Assembly: GCF_030297135.1 (NCBI RefSeq)
Contig: NZ_AP028065.1
Location: forward strand, 2,294,001-2,358,000
Origin: Pseudoalteromonas apostichopi
GTDB lineage: Bacteria; Pseudomonadota; Gammaproteobacteria; Enterobacterales; Alteromonadaceae
Direction of reading: 5' to 3'
DNA length: 64,000 nt
Shown: positions 7,927-16,443 of the stretch, one piece after another
Numbering within the stretch: the stretch's first letter is position 1
How the letters are laid out: each line of letters begins with the position of its first letter
The notes under the pieces: model-generated
The model's input: only the letters and a program-made list of their open reading frames with translations
What the model was told of the DNA's origin: nothing
Database searches by the model: none
Made by a program: the position numbers and the translations under genes

Positions 7927-8832
7927 ATGAAACTTGGTATTTTATCTCGCAACCAAAATTTATATTCAACACGTCGCTTAATTGAAGCTGCAGAGCAGCG
8001 CGGCCATGAAGTGAAAGTAATTGATGCACTTCGTTGTTATATGAACATCAATTCAGAGCAGCCAGAAATTCATTACCGTGGTGAAAATTTAAAAGATTTT
8101 GATGCTATCGTGCCGCGTATTGGTTCGTCAGTGACCTTTTATGGCTGTGCGGTATTACGTCAGTTTGAAATGATGGGTGTATTCCCTGTCAATGAATCAG
8201 TGGCGATCACTCGCTCACGCGATAAGTTACGTTCACTACAGCTACTTTCGCGTAAAGGTGTAGGTATGCCAGTGACAGGCTTTGCAAGTAAACCAGATGA
8301 TGTAAAAGACTTACTAAGTATGGTGGGTGGCACACCAGTCGTTATTAAGCTACTTGAAGGTACGCAAGGTATCGGTGTGGTATTAGCTGAAACACGCAAA
8401 GCTGCAGAAAGTGTTATCGAAGCATTTATGGGCTTAAAAGCCAATATCATGGTGCAAGAATACATTAAAGAAGCGGGCGGTGCTGACATTCGCTGCTTCG
8501 TATTAGGCGATAAAGTAATTGCGGCGATGAAGCGTCAAGCGCAAGAAGGTGAGTTCCGTTCTAACTTACACCGTGGTGGTAGTGCGACGTTAGTGCGTAT
8601 TACTCCAGAAGAAAGAAAAACGGCTGTTGCAGCAGCAAAAGCGATGGGTTTAAACGTAGCGGGTGTTGATTTACTTCGCTCTGCACGTGGTCCGTTGGTC
8701 ATGGAAGTAAACTCATCACCAGGTCTTGAAGGTATTGAAGTTGCAACCGGTAAAGACATTGCAGGCATGATTGTCGAGTTTATTGAAAAAACAGCGGCAT
8801 CAAAAAGAACTGCAACTCGTGGTAAAGGTTAA
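7927..8832 (+). CDS. rimK: Ribosomal protein S6-L-glutamate ligase RimK
   Basis: ATP-grasp ligase of 301 residues that adds glutamate residues to the C-terminus of ribosomal protein S6. The N-terminus MKLGILSRNQNLYSTRRL and the segment IVPRIGSSVTFYG are typical of RimK. The ATP-grasp region VIKLLEGTQGIGV lies around residue 140, and the metal-binding MEVNSSPGLEGIE lies near residue 260. It is full length. It sits in an apparent operon with the RimB-like gene upstream and the metallohydrolase 46 bases downstream. Confidence 0.95.
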   Translation: MKLGILSRNQNLYSTRRLIEAAEQRGHEVKVIDALRCYMNINSEQPEIHYRGENLKDFDAIVPRIGSSVTFYGCAVLRQFEMMGVFPVNESVAITRSRDKLRSLQLLSRKGVGMPVTGFASKPDDVKDLLSMVGGTPVVIKLLEGTQGIGVVLAETRKAAESVIEAFMGLKANIMVQEYIKEAGGADIRCFVLGDKVIAAMKRQAQEGEFRSNLHRGGSATLVRITPEERKTAVAAAKAMGLNVAGVDLLRSARGPLVMEVNSSPGLEGIEVATGKDIAGMIVEFIEKTAASKRTATRGKG

Positions 8833-8878
8833 GCCTTTACCCATAGGAAAATAAGCGCTCTATTAAAAGGAAAAGTGC

Positions 8879-9937
8879 GTGGCTAAGGTTAAGAAAAATA
8901 CACCGTTTTCAATTTTAGGCGATACGGTGGGGGTTGGCGAACGTAAAACATTTGCGATTGAAGCTGCCAAGCTTTATACCCACTCGCCGTTAAATATTCC
9001 GATAGAAGTTGTCAATGGTGTGCAGCAAGGCCCTGTATTAATGGTGTGTGCTGCAATTCACGGTGACGAGCTCAATGGTGTTGAGGTTGTTAGGCAGTTA
9101 CTGGCAAAAATCGACCCAGAGCAATTGCGCGGTACTATTATTGCGGTACCGATTGTGAATGTGTTTGGCTTTATTCACAAGTCACGCTATTTACCAGACC
9201 GCCGTGACATGAACCGCAGTTTTCCGGGCTCAACACGAGGCTCGTTAGCAGGGCGAATGGCGAATGCGTTTTTTACTCAGGTGGCAATGCATTGTACGCA
9301 TATTATTGATTTGCACACAGGTGCAATTCACCGAACTAACTTGCCACAAATTCGTGCCAATTTGAGCGACCCTGCAACGGCAGCTATGGCAAAAGCGTTT
9401 GGTACTCCAGCGGTGATTGACGCGTCACTTCGTAATGGTTCATTACGCAGTGAAGCCGCCAATTTAGGAATACCCGTTATTACCTATGAAGCCGGCGAAG
9501 CGCTACGCTTTGACCCAATTGCCATTGCAGCAGGTGTGCAAGGTGTTGACTATGTGATGCGCCATTTAAAAATGGTACGCGGCAAGCGTGCTAAAAAGCT
9601 ACCGGAGCCAGTTATTGCAAGCTCGACAAGTTGGATACGTGCCGAAGTTGACGGTATTGTTCGTGCGCAAGTGTCACTGGGAGAGCGAGTAATGAAAGGG
9701 CAGGTTTTAGCTTATATTAGCAGCCCCCTTGGTGATGCTGAGCTTGAACTACTCGCGCCTCGCAGTGGTATTGTGATTGGTCAACAAACTATGCCGCTGG
9801 TAAACGAGGGAGATGCTGTATTCCACCTTGCTTACTTTGCTCACGCAAACAGCCTAGTTGAACAACAGCTCGAAAACTTTATTGATGAAATAAGTGATAT
9901 TGAAGACGAGTTAAAAACCGCAGATTTAAATAACTAG
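8879..9937 (+). CDS. Succinylglutamate desuccinylase/aspartoacylase-family metallohydrolase
   Basis: 352 residues from a GTG start preceded by AAAAGGAAAA. It is a zinc carboxypeptidase-fold (M14 AstE/AspA) enzyme. The first metal motif is AAIHGDELNG (H61, E64) and the third ligand region is HIIDLHTGAIHR near residue 150. The C-terminal part resembles a lipoyl-like beta-barrel (VDGIVRAQVSLGERVMKGQV). Proteins of this type are frequently linked to rimK, and a role in processing glutamyl or acyl-amino-acid conjugates is plausible. The substrate is not known. A strong terminator follows. Confidence 0.85.
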   Translation: MAKVKKNTPFSILGDTVGVGERKTFAIEAAKLYTHSPLNIPIEVVNGVQQGPVLMVCAAIHGDELNGVEVVRQLLAKIDPEQLRGTIIAVPIVNVFGFIHKSRYLPDRRDMNRSFPGSTRGSLAGRMANAFFTQVAMHCTHIIDLHTGAIHRTNLPQIRANLSDPATAAMAKAFGTPAVIDASLRNGSLRSEAANLGIPVITYEAGEALRFDPIAIAAGVQGVDYVMRHLKMVRGKRAKKLPEPVIASSTSWIRAEVDGIVRAQVSLGERVMKGQVLAYISSPLGDAELELLAPRSGIVIGQQTMPLVNEGDAVFHLAYFAHANSLVEQQLENFIDEISDIEDELKTADLNN

Positions 9938-9955
9938 CAGATAAATATTTCTAGA

Positions 9956-9984
9956 AAAAGCCGCAATCGCGGCTTTTATTTTTG
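9956..9984 (+). terminator. Rho-independent terminator of the rim operon
   Basis: AAAA-GCCGC-AATC-GCGGC-TTTT hairpin followed by ATTTTTG. The same hairpin core occurs again at 11661, beyond the next two genes. Confidence 0.85.
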
Positions 9985-10089
9985 CTGGAGGTTAATTACA
10001 GATATTTCTGATTAACCAGGTGTTGAATTAACTTTTCTAGTGTTTAAAATAGAGACGAATGGAATCGGTAAATTAATAAGGAAATTACC

Positions 10090-11043
10090 ATGTCAGCACA
10101 TGCTCGCCGTGCAATTGCACAAAGGCAACGCCAGAAACAAATTCAAAACATACTCGCCAGTAATAATCATACAATGTTAATCATGAACTCAGCGGAGTTT
10201 GTTGACTACATTATTTCTGTAAAAATGAAGCAGGGGTATTCTCGCTTTCAAGCTGTCGAATGGATTGACGAGCAGTTACAAGAATATAACTCTGTTTCTA
10301 ATAAATGGGAAAGAATTAAAGATGATTTAAAATTCGGTGCTGGCTTATATCCATTATTTGATGATGTAAAATCTCTCACAGTATTAGCTATGGCACTTAA
10401 AAATCAGGGAAATGTATTCGGCAAGTTCAAAATTAAAGTGTACAACGGCTCGCCAGCCATAATTATAGACTCATACCCACGAATTCGTGAACACTTAACA
10501 GGGACTCGGTATTTAGCTAGTAACCCAAAACTATTTACTGTTGGTGTGGGTAGGTTAGAAGCGGCAAAGTCAATGAAGGGTGGATTTATTGTTACTTTAA
10601 TCATATCTGTCACTTTCCATGCTTTAGATCAGGTTCTTAGGGACGAAAAAACATGGCATGATTTTGTTGCCGGTGTTGCTGTCGATATGGCAATTGTCGC
10701 GGCGAGTATAGCTGCAACAGGATTAATTTTAATGGGCGCAACAGCTATGGGCTTAGTTATAACTTCAGCTGTTATACCACTCATTGTTGTTGTTGCAGTT
10801 GGAACGGTTACAACACTTCTAGCTTCAGCTTTTACAGAAGAGATTAATAAAATAACAGACAGTACAGCTAATACACTTCGAGACTTCGAAGAAAAAGTAA
10901 TTTCTGAAACTATTAAGTTAATGCCTGACAAAAATTATTATGAAAAATATCCTTGCGATGGATTTTATGATTACGTTTACTCTCTATTTGGCGTACCAAA
11001 ATTAAATATTAGAAGAAGTAGAGGTAACTCATGCCATTATTAA
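10090..11043 (+). CDS. Unrecognised protein with hydrophobic, glycine/alanine-rich C-terminal domain (candidate membrane-acting toxin)
   Basis: 317 residues with no family I can name confidently. The N-terminus is basic and soluble (SAHARRAIAQRQRQK) with no signal peptide. The central part includes NGSPAIIIDSYPRIREHLTG. A hydrophobic segment (IVTLIISVTFHALDQVL) starts around residue 166, followed by a long Gly/Ala/Val-rich hydrophobic stretch at about residues 194-255. A hydrophilic tail of about 60 residues ends the protein. The hydrophobic stretch resembles, from memory, glycine-zipper segments of E. coli YafU-like and pore-forming effector proteins. It overlaps the next gene, which encodes a membrane protein, by 13 bases, as in toxin/immunity pairs. 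An AAGGAAATT ribosome-binding site precedes the ATG. Codon use is more AT-rich than in its neighbours. Confidence 0.6.
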   Translation: MSAHARRAIAQRQRQKQIQNILASNNHTMLIMNSAEFVDYIISVKMKQGYSRFQAVEWIDEQLQEYNSVSNKWERIKDDLKFGAGLYPLFDDVKSLTVLAMALKNQGNVFGKFKIKVYNGSPAIIIDSYPRIREHLTGTRYLASNPKLFTVGVGRLEAAKSMKGGFIVTLIISVTFHALDQVLRDEKTWHDFVAGVAVDMAIVAASIAATGLILMGATAMGLVITSAVIPLIVVVAVGTVTTLLASAFTEEINKITDSTANTLRDFEEKVISETIKLMPDKNYYEKYPCDGFYDYVYSLFGVPKLNIRRSRGNSCHY

Positions 11044-11621
11044 AGTGGGAGAAATCAGATGAAAAATTTTCAGCTCTTGAGGTCAAAGCTAAGTTTTTAA
11101 TATTTATAACGATTATTTTTTTAAGCTTTATTGCAGTATTAATAATGTATGCATCATATAAAGGATTCAATGAGCATGTTTTTTTTGATAAAGATTATTA
11201 CTATATAAGTGAAGTAGGGTTACAAGCTCCTGGCTTTTTCATATTGCCGCTCCCGCTTTTTATGATAATTGCAGGTGTTCAGAAGATCTTTAATTATAAA
11301 AATGAAAAAACATTTTTGCTGATGATAAAGTCAACGTTAGCAGGTATAGTTTTGTACTTTATTTCGTCGATTGTGTTGAGTTTTTACATTGAAGCAAACT
11401 TAAAAAACCATGGCTATACTTACTGTTCGTGGTATAAATTTTCCCCTACACGCTCCCCCGATGTATGGCTAAAAAATAGTGATCTATGTTTGAAAGTTCA
11501 TCATTATGTTGTGTCAGATGTTAAAGAGTGGTTTGAGTGGCATAATGAGCAAGGTATTGAGCCTCAACTTGATGAACTTAAGGCCTTTATAGCTAAAACA
11601 AATAAGGAGCAAGGTCGCTAA
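11031..11621 (+). CDS. Unrecognised three-helix membrane protein (candidate immunity protein)
   Basis: 196 residues, AT-rich, with three clear membrane segments: about 26-48 (FLIFITIIFLSFIAVLIM), 67-87 (GFFILPLPLFMIIAGV) and 99-121 (LAGIVLYFISSIVLSFYI). A soluble tail follows with CSWYKFSPTRSP and NSDLCLKVHH. The first ATG lies inside the end of the upstream gene, so translation is coupled. A small polytopic protein coupled to a hydrophobic-tailed partner is the usual layout for an immunity protein against a membrane-targeting toxin. The tail recalls small DUF1240-like membrane proteins, from memory only. The function is inferred solely from layout. Confidence 0.55.
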   Translation: MPLLKWEKSDEKFSALEVKAKFLIFITIIFLSFIAVLIMYASYKGFNEHVFFDKDYYYISEVGLQAPGFFILPLPLFMIIAGVQKIFNYKNEKTFLLMIKSTLAGIVLYFISSIVLSFYIEANLKNHGYTYCSWYKFSPTRSPDVWLKNSDLCLKVHHYVVSDVKEWFEWHNEQGIEPQLDELKAFIAKTNKEQGR

Positions 11622-11660
11622 CGGACTATTTTAGACTAGCAGACACTTTTAGTGTGATTC

Positions 11661-11690
11661 AAAAGCCGCAATCGCGGCTTTTTACTTTTT
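11661..11690. terminator. Bidirectional terminator, repeat of the one at 9956
   Basis: The same AAAA-GCCGC-AATC-GCGGC-TTTT hairpin as after the rim operon. It lies between the two-gene cassette (+) and the convergent mscS-like gene (-), with T-runs suitable for the plus strand. Confidence 0.82.
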
Positions 11691-12242
11691 TGGACCTAAA
11701 ATGCGCTTTATGGTTGGTGCTTTAGTCGCTGTAGGTGGGTTTTTTAACACCATCACAGGGCGGGTGACAAAGATGTTGTTTGGGTAAATCACTTTGTGAC
11801 CATCAACATGCTCAAGCACTACGTTCATCAAGCCCATTTCAATAATGCGGCCTTCTAAGAAGTTTGCACCGTCAATCACTCTCACCCAAAAGCCAACCCG
11901 ACAGTCGTTTTGAATAAACATGAGTAAGAAAGCTGTTAGGTTACTCAGCAACGACCAGGCAGCAAAAAGCGCGACACCCAGCATGGCAAAAATTGATGAA
12001 CCTAGTACTAACAAGCCGCGCAGTTCTATACCCCAAAAAACCAAGACTAAACACAGCATGACAATAGCAAGAATGATATTGAGCAACAGCTCGGCACGGT
12101 ATTCTCGATGCGGATCAGCTTTGCCTTTAATTGCTTTTAAAAGCAGTTTTTTAGTGGTTTTACGCAGTAGCGGGTAGAGCAAGATCGCAATGATAGTTAC
12201 GATTAAGTGGTATTGCTCATTAAAGAATTCGACGAAGTCCAA
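11682..12242 (-). CDS. Small MscS-family mechanosensitive channel protein
   Basis: 186 residues, much shorter than E. coli MscS (286). Two N-terminal membrane segments (about 10-28 and 48-68) are followed by a pore-lining-like helix (LLVLGSSIFAMLGVALFAAWSLLSN) and a short beta domain (GRIIEMGLMNVVLEHVDG). The C-terminal alpha-beta vestibule is absent. The start appears to be TTG at 12242 with AGGA six bases upstream, since there is no ATG nearby. This compact form occurs widely in marine gammaproteobacteria. It would release ions or osmolytes on hypo-osmotic shock if it gates like MscS. Confidence 0.8.
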   Translation of the reverse strand: MDFVEFFNEQYHLIVTIIAILLYPLLRKTTKKLLLKAIKGKADPHREYRAELLLNIILAIVMLCLVLVFWGIELRGLLVLGSSIFAMLGVALFAAWSLLSNLTAFLLMFIQNDCRVGFWVRVIDGANFLEGRIIEMGLMNVVLEHVDGHKVIYPNNIFVTRPVMVLKNPPTATKAPTIKRILGPKK

Positions 12243-12307
12243 AAGGGATCCTAAGTTAAATATTTTTCATATCGATTCTAGCTTTTTAGCTTAACAATAA
12301 CACTACC

Positions 12308-14023
12308 TTAAAAGGTATTTTTAACTGTTACTAGCCATTGCACTGAGTCAATATCGTCATCTTGTTTATTAATTGGTGCGGCAATATCTAGGTGAATAAC
12401 AGTACCGGCATTTGCTCTACTTGGTGCTAAGCGCAGACCTAAACCCACATTTTGTAGCACGCCTCCATTCGTGCCATTATCTTTGTCGTTATACCAAGCT
12501 CTACCAATATCATAGAACGCGGCACCACCAACTTTGAACAATTGTAATAAGTCATACTCCCAGTAGTAGCGTTTTTCTAGAGTCACTAAAAAGCTACGGT
12601 CGCCTACTTGGTAGTCTAGCGGGTAACCACGTAGGCCGTTCTCACCACCAATAGTAAGCTGTTTATCAGCAGTGAGGTTTTCAGCATATTGTAAGCGTAC
12701 TTTGGCGTACCAGCTTTGTCTAAGTGTGGTATTTAGGTAGTACTGTAGTTGCGTGCTGGCAAACAGGTTTTCGACATCATCGATTTCTTCATTCCAGTAG
12801 CCATCAAGGTCTGCCTTAAAACGCCATAACTGGTTGTCTCCAGAGTAATGCGCTTTTGATAACGATAACGAATAAATAGTGCGGCTGGCATCGTCGCTAA
12901 AATCTTTACTTGAATAACCTAATAAAGCATGAATATTCCAACCGAGGTTTAAATCTTCTGTACGGTAGATGCTATCGAAGTTTCTCACCTTAACGTAATG
13001 ATCTTCAAACCATTGGCCACTAATGTAGGGGTAACTCAGGGTACGGTCTTCAGCAATTGGGAAGCGCGTGAATGGCGTTTCTTTAAAGGTTTCTTCGCGG
13101 TTTTCGATGCCAAGCTTAATACGTTGAGTCCAGCTATTACCAAGTTGTGATGAGTGACCAAAGTAAGCGCGGTTTAGTACCGTTTTTTGTTCAAACTCAT
13201 TGACCACATCACCTCGGTAATAAAGTGACTCTCGACGTTGATCTGAGTAACTTGTAACACCGTAACTGTATGGCGTATCTATTGAGAAAAACGGGTAGCT
13301 TACATCGAGGTAATGACGCTTACCGTCGTCGTTATCTGAGTATTCAAAACGGCCTTGATACCGGCTCGAGAAAATATGCGGATCGTCATAAACAAATAGG
13401 TAACCTGTTCGGTCTGCATCACGGGTGCGACTAAATGAGACCCGCTTACCCCAGCCCAAAAAGTTAGATTCACGAAACCCGATACTCGACTCATTTTCTC
13501 CGCCACTGCGGCTAAAGCTTATTTCTGGTAATAAGGTCCACAGATCGCGAGTAATTACTTTTACATGTACGTTGCCATCACAATCAAGCTTTGCGTTGAT
13601 ACGTGCATCATATAGATAACCTTGTTTACGCAGCAATCGCTCAGACTCTAGCAATTTACGTGGGTTATACACATCACCTTCTTCGAACAATAAAACGCTG
13701 TGTATTACATTAGGTTCCGTAGTCATGTGAGCCCGATTGGCAAAGCGGAATAAAAAGTTATTTTCTTCTTCAAGCTCAGTGTTAAAGACGTTTAGTTGTT
13801 CAAGTTCAATGGAGACTATTTTACGGTTATTAGCAGCATCGGGGAGTGGGTTGTCGGCATCGAGCTGGCGGCGTAAGTTATTATCTTGTGATTTAAGTGT
13901 GCGTTGGTTTTGACAATAATTACTATCGTCAGTAAATAACTGCTCTGCATGAACATTTGCTGCTATGCAGATTGGTAATAGTGTTATTAACCTAGCAACA
14001 AAGTGCGACTTCTTAAATCCCAT
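12308..14023 (-). CDS. Omp85/BamA-TamA family outer-membrane protein
   Basis: 571 residues with a Sec signal peptide (cleavage likely after NVHA, about residue 26). A POTRA-like region (roughly 70-180, including LLESERLLRKQGYLYDA) is followed by a 16-strand-type barrel ending in phenylalanine (VKNTF), the BAM recognition signal. The barrel has the L6-type motif GGENGLRGYPLD, equivalent to the VRGY/F loop of Omp85 proteins. It is shorter than BamA or TamA, having at most one or two POTRA domains, so it is probably a separate paralogue of unknown cargo. It starts from ATG with AAGGGTG upstream. Confidence 0.85.
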   Translation of the reverse strand: MGFKKSHFVARLITLLPICIAANVHAEQLFTDDSNYCQNQRTLKSQDNNLRRQLDADNPLPDAANNRKIVSIELEQLNVFNTELEEENNFLFRFANRAHMTTEPNVIHSVLLFEEGDVYNPRKLLESERLLRKQGYLYDARINAKLDCDGNVHVKVITRDLWTLLPEISFSRSGGENESSIGFRESNFLGWGKRVSFSRTRDADRTGYLFVYDDPHIFSSRYQGRFEYSDNDDGKRHYLDVSYPFFSIDTPYSYGVTSYSDQRRESLYYRGDVVNEFEQKTVLNRAYFGHSSQLGNSWTQRIKLGIENREETFKETPFTRFPIAEDRTLSYPYISGQWFEDHYVKVRNFDSIYRTEDLNLGWNIHALLGYSSKDFSDDASRTIYSLSLSKAHYSGDNQLWRFKADLDGYWNEEIDDVENLFASTQLQYYLNTTLRQSWYAKVRLQYAENLTADKQLTIGGENGLRGYPLDYQVGDRSFLVTLEKRYYWEYDLLQLFKVGGAAFYDIGRAWYNDKDNGTNGGVLQNVGLGLRLAPSRANAGTVIHLDIAAPINKQDDDIDSVQWLVTVKNTF

Positions 14024-14090
14024 TTACACCCTTAGTTGAGTATGTCCTATGCAACTACTACATACTAAGCGAGGTAAAAAGTCTAGCTTA

Positions 14091-14390
14091 TTATTGTAAT
14101 TGCGCGACTAAATACTGATGAAGTTGTGGTAAAGCTGCACTGGCTTCTATGCCCTCAGCATTAATCCAAATACTTTCACTGTAATGTTCAAAGTTTAGAT
14201 TAAAACTATGATCTGTAAAGTGAAAGCGTAATTGATGACGATCAGCGCCAGCATCAAAATCAGCGGTTGTTATTGCGGGAGCGTGTAAGAAAAGCGTAGC
14301 CCAAAGTTCAAAGTCTTCGTCGTGTGGCAGCTCATTCGACGTTACGAGAATAATTTCATGCTCGGCATCATACGTTAGTTCAGTCATAGC
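14091..14390 (-). CDS. DUF3630-like small protein downstream of recQ
   Basis: About 99 acidic residues (MTELTYDAEHEIIL...). The ATG at 14390 has AGGA 7 bases upstream inside the recQ stop region and starts only 4 bases after the recQ stop codon, so it is preferred over a TTG at 14408. It has no signal peptide or metal motif. I associate it with the DUF3630 family of marine gammaproteobacteria. It has no known function, and tight coupling to recQ suggests co-expression. Confidence 0.65.
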   Translation of the reverse strand, partial: AMTELTYDAEHEIILVTSNELPHDEDFELWATLFLHAPAITTADFDAGADRHQLRFHFTDHSFNLNFEHYSESIWINAEGIEASAALPQLHQYLVAQLQ

Positions 14391-14394
14391 AGTC

Positions 14395-16218
14395 CTAATT
14401 AGCGGCAAGATAGTCGCGAATGGTATTTAAAAATGGTGCGCCGTACTTATTTAGTTTAGTAAAACCAACTCCCGATACCTTTAAAAACTCACTGTCGTTG
14501 GTTGGCATTAACTGCGCCATTTCTGCAAGGGTTTTATCATTGAATACCACATAAGGTGGCACATCATCGGCATCTGCCAACTCTTTACGTAAGGCGCGTA
14601 ATTTAGCAAACAGCTTTTTGTCGTAATTAAACTGGGCGAGTTTATCTTGGTATACATGTTTCGCCTGTAATCGAGGTTCAGCAAGTTGCAGTGCATATTC
14701 ACTTTTAAGAACCGCACGGGCGGCTTCTGTTAAGCGTAATGAAGAGCCCTGGGTAATGTCTTGGCTTAATAATCCTTGATGGATGAGTTGCCTTAAAATA
14801 CTGAGCCAAAATTCCACACTGTGCTCTTTTCCTATGCCATAAGTACTAAGCTGGTGGTGATTGTTATCACGAATGCGGCTAGTGTTTGCGCCGCGCAGCA
14901 GCTCAACGATATAACCAATCCCAAACCGTTGCTCAGCACGATACACACACGACAAAGCTTGTTGTGCGACAAGTGTGCCATCAAAGCTAGTGGGTGGGTT
15001 TAAGCAAATGTCACAGTTGCCACAGGTTTCGCGCTTATATTCACTAAAATAATTGAGCAAAATTTGTCTACGGCATGTTTGCGCTTCCGCAAAGCTGGCC
15101 ATAGCATTAAAGCGCTGCTCTTCAACACGACGACGTTGTTCGTCTTCGATATCTTCAAAAAAGCGGCGTACGCGGCCTATGTCTGCCGGGTCAAAATACA
15201 TAATGGCTTCTGCAGCCAAACCATCACGACCAGCACGACCGGTTTCTTGGTAATAAGCTTCGATACTTTTTGGAATATCGTAATGCACCACAAAACGTAC
15301 GTTAGGTTTATTAATTCCCATGCCAAAGGCAACAGTTGCAACCACAATTTGAATATCGTCACGGGCAAAGCCTGATTGCACAAATTGGCGTTGCTCGTTA
15401 CTCATACCTGCATGGTAGGCTGCGGCATTAAATCCTGCATCAGCAAGTTTTTCGGCTACATCATCAACCCGTTTACGGCTGGTGCAATAAATAATACCAC
15501 TTTGATTTTGCTGTTCTTTTAAATAACGAAGTAGTTGCACCATAGGTTTGAATTTTTCTTCTATGGTGTAACGAATATTAGGTCTATCGAAGCTACCAGT
15601 ATGCACGTAAGGGTGGTTAAGCTGAAGTTGTTCAATAATATCGTAACGAGTTGCTTTATCTGCCGTTGCTGTAAGTGCCATCATAGGCACATGTGTAAAG
15701 CGTTGCTTTAATTCGTTGAGTCTACAGTAATGCGGTCTAAAGTCATGACCCCAATGCGACACACAGTGAGCTTCATCAATCGCAAAGAGTGCGAGTTTTA
15801 AATAACTTAAACGCTCTAAAAATTCGTGTTGCAGTACTTTTTCAGGTGCTACATACAACAGCTTAATTTGCCCGTAGTGCAATTGTTGATAGACAGCTTG
15901 TTGCTCTTCAAAAGGCAGGCTGTTATTGATGTATGCCGCTTGTACGCCAAGTGCTCTTAGTTGGGCTACTTGGTCTTGCATCAAGGAAATAAGCGGCGAG
16001 ATAACCACAGTCACACCATCGAGGATCAAAGCAGGCACTTGATAGCATAATGATTTTCCCCCACCCGTTGGTAGGAGTACAAGCGAGTCTTGTCCGTCTA
16101 GCGCAGCGGCTATAATCGCTTCTTGGCCATCACGAAAATCCTTGTAACCAAACACTTGTTTGAGTACGGCTTGTGGTGATCGAACGGGTGTGTTGGACGT
16201 TGCGGTATTGGTATTCAT
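14395..16218 (-). CDS. recQ: ATP-dependent DNA helicase RecQ
   Basis: 3'-5' DNA helicase of the RecF recombination and fork-repair pathways, 607 residues as in E. coli. Walker A is LLPTGGGKSLC (GKS at about 54-56), the DEAH box is AIDEAHC at 148-151, and the helicase motif V/VI region is QETGRAGRDGL. The zinc-binding cysteines of the RQC domain (CRRQ...CGNCDIC, about 380-410) are intact. An HRDC domain closes the C-terminus (NDSEFLKVSGVGFTKLNKYG). It is followed without a gap by the DUF3630-like gene. Confidence 0.97.
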   Translation of the reverse strand: MNTNTATSNTPVRSPQAVLKQVFGYKDFRDGQEAIIAAALDGQDSLVLLPTGGGKSLCYQVPALILDGVTVVISPLISLMQDQVAQLRALGVQAAYINNSLPFEEQQAVYQQLHYGQIKLLYVAPEKVLQHEFLERLSYLKLALFAIDEAHCVSHWGHDFRPHYCRLNELKQRFTHVPMMALTATADKATRYDIIEQLQLNHPYVHTGSFDRPNIRYTIEEKFKPMVQLLRYLKEQQNQSGIIYCTSRKRVDDVAEKLADAGFNAAAYHAGMSNEQRQFVQSGFARDDIQIVVATVAFGMGINKPNVRFVVHYDIPKSIEAYYQETGRAGRDGLAAEAIMYFDPADIGRVRRFFEDIEDEQRRRVEEQRFNAMASFAEAQTCRRQILLNYFSEYKRETCGNCDICLNPPTSFDGTLVAQQALSCVYRAEQRFGIGYIVELLRGANTSRIRDNNHHQLSTYGIGKEHSVEFWLSILRQLIHQGLLSQDITQGSSLRLTEAARAVLKSEYALQLAEPRLQAKHVYQDKLAQFNYDKKLFAKLRALRKELADADDVPPYVVFNDKTLAEMAQLMPTNDSEFLKVSGVGFTKLNKYGAPFLNTIRDYLAAN

Positions 16219-16443
16219 CGCCGAGCATTTTAGTGGTTTTTTATTGCGATGTCTTTAGCAATATACCCAAACGACCTTAAAATGCAGAATTCAGCGTTTC
16301 ACAGGTGCTTAATATCAAGGCGTTACTTTGCAACAATGGCAGTCCCTTTTAAGAAGTAAATACATGGGTTTATTTAGCGCGTTTTGGTTGCGTCACTGCT
16401 GAGGGGGCGTAAAATAAGGTTTTTAAACTATAAAGCCAAACTT
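16219..16443. other. Divergent intergenic region recQ/rarD with repeat-like sequence
   Basis: No gene is seen. The segment ATACCCAAACGACCTTAAAATGCAGAATTCAGCG, split here as ATACCCAAACGACCT (16263-16277) and ATGCAGAATTCAGCG, resembles a dispersed intergenic repeat common, from memory, in Vibrio- and Pseudoalteromonas-type genomes. The region must also contain the promoters of both genes. Confidence 0.35.

Noticed and set aside
14391..14408. TTG start giving a longer DUF3630-like protein
   Set aside because: It lies inside the recQ coding end, and the ATG at 14390 has its own AGGA site at proper spacing.
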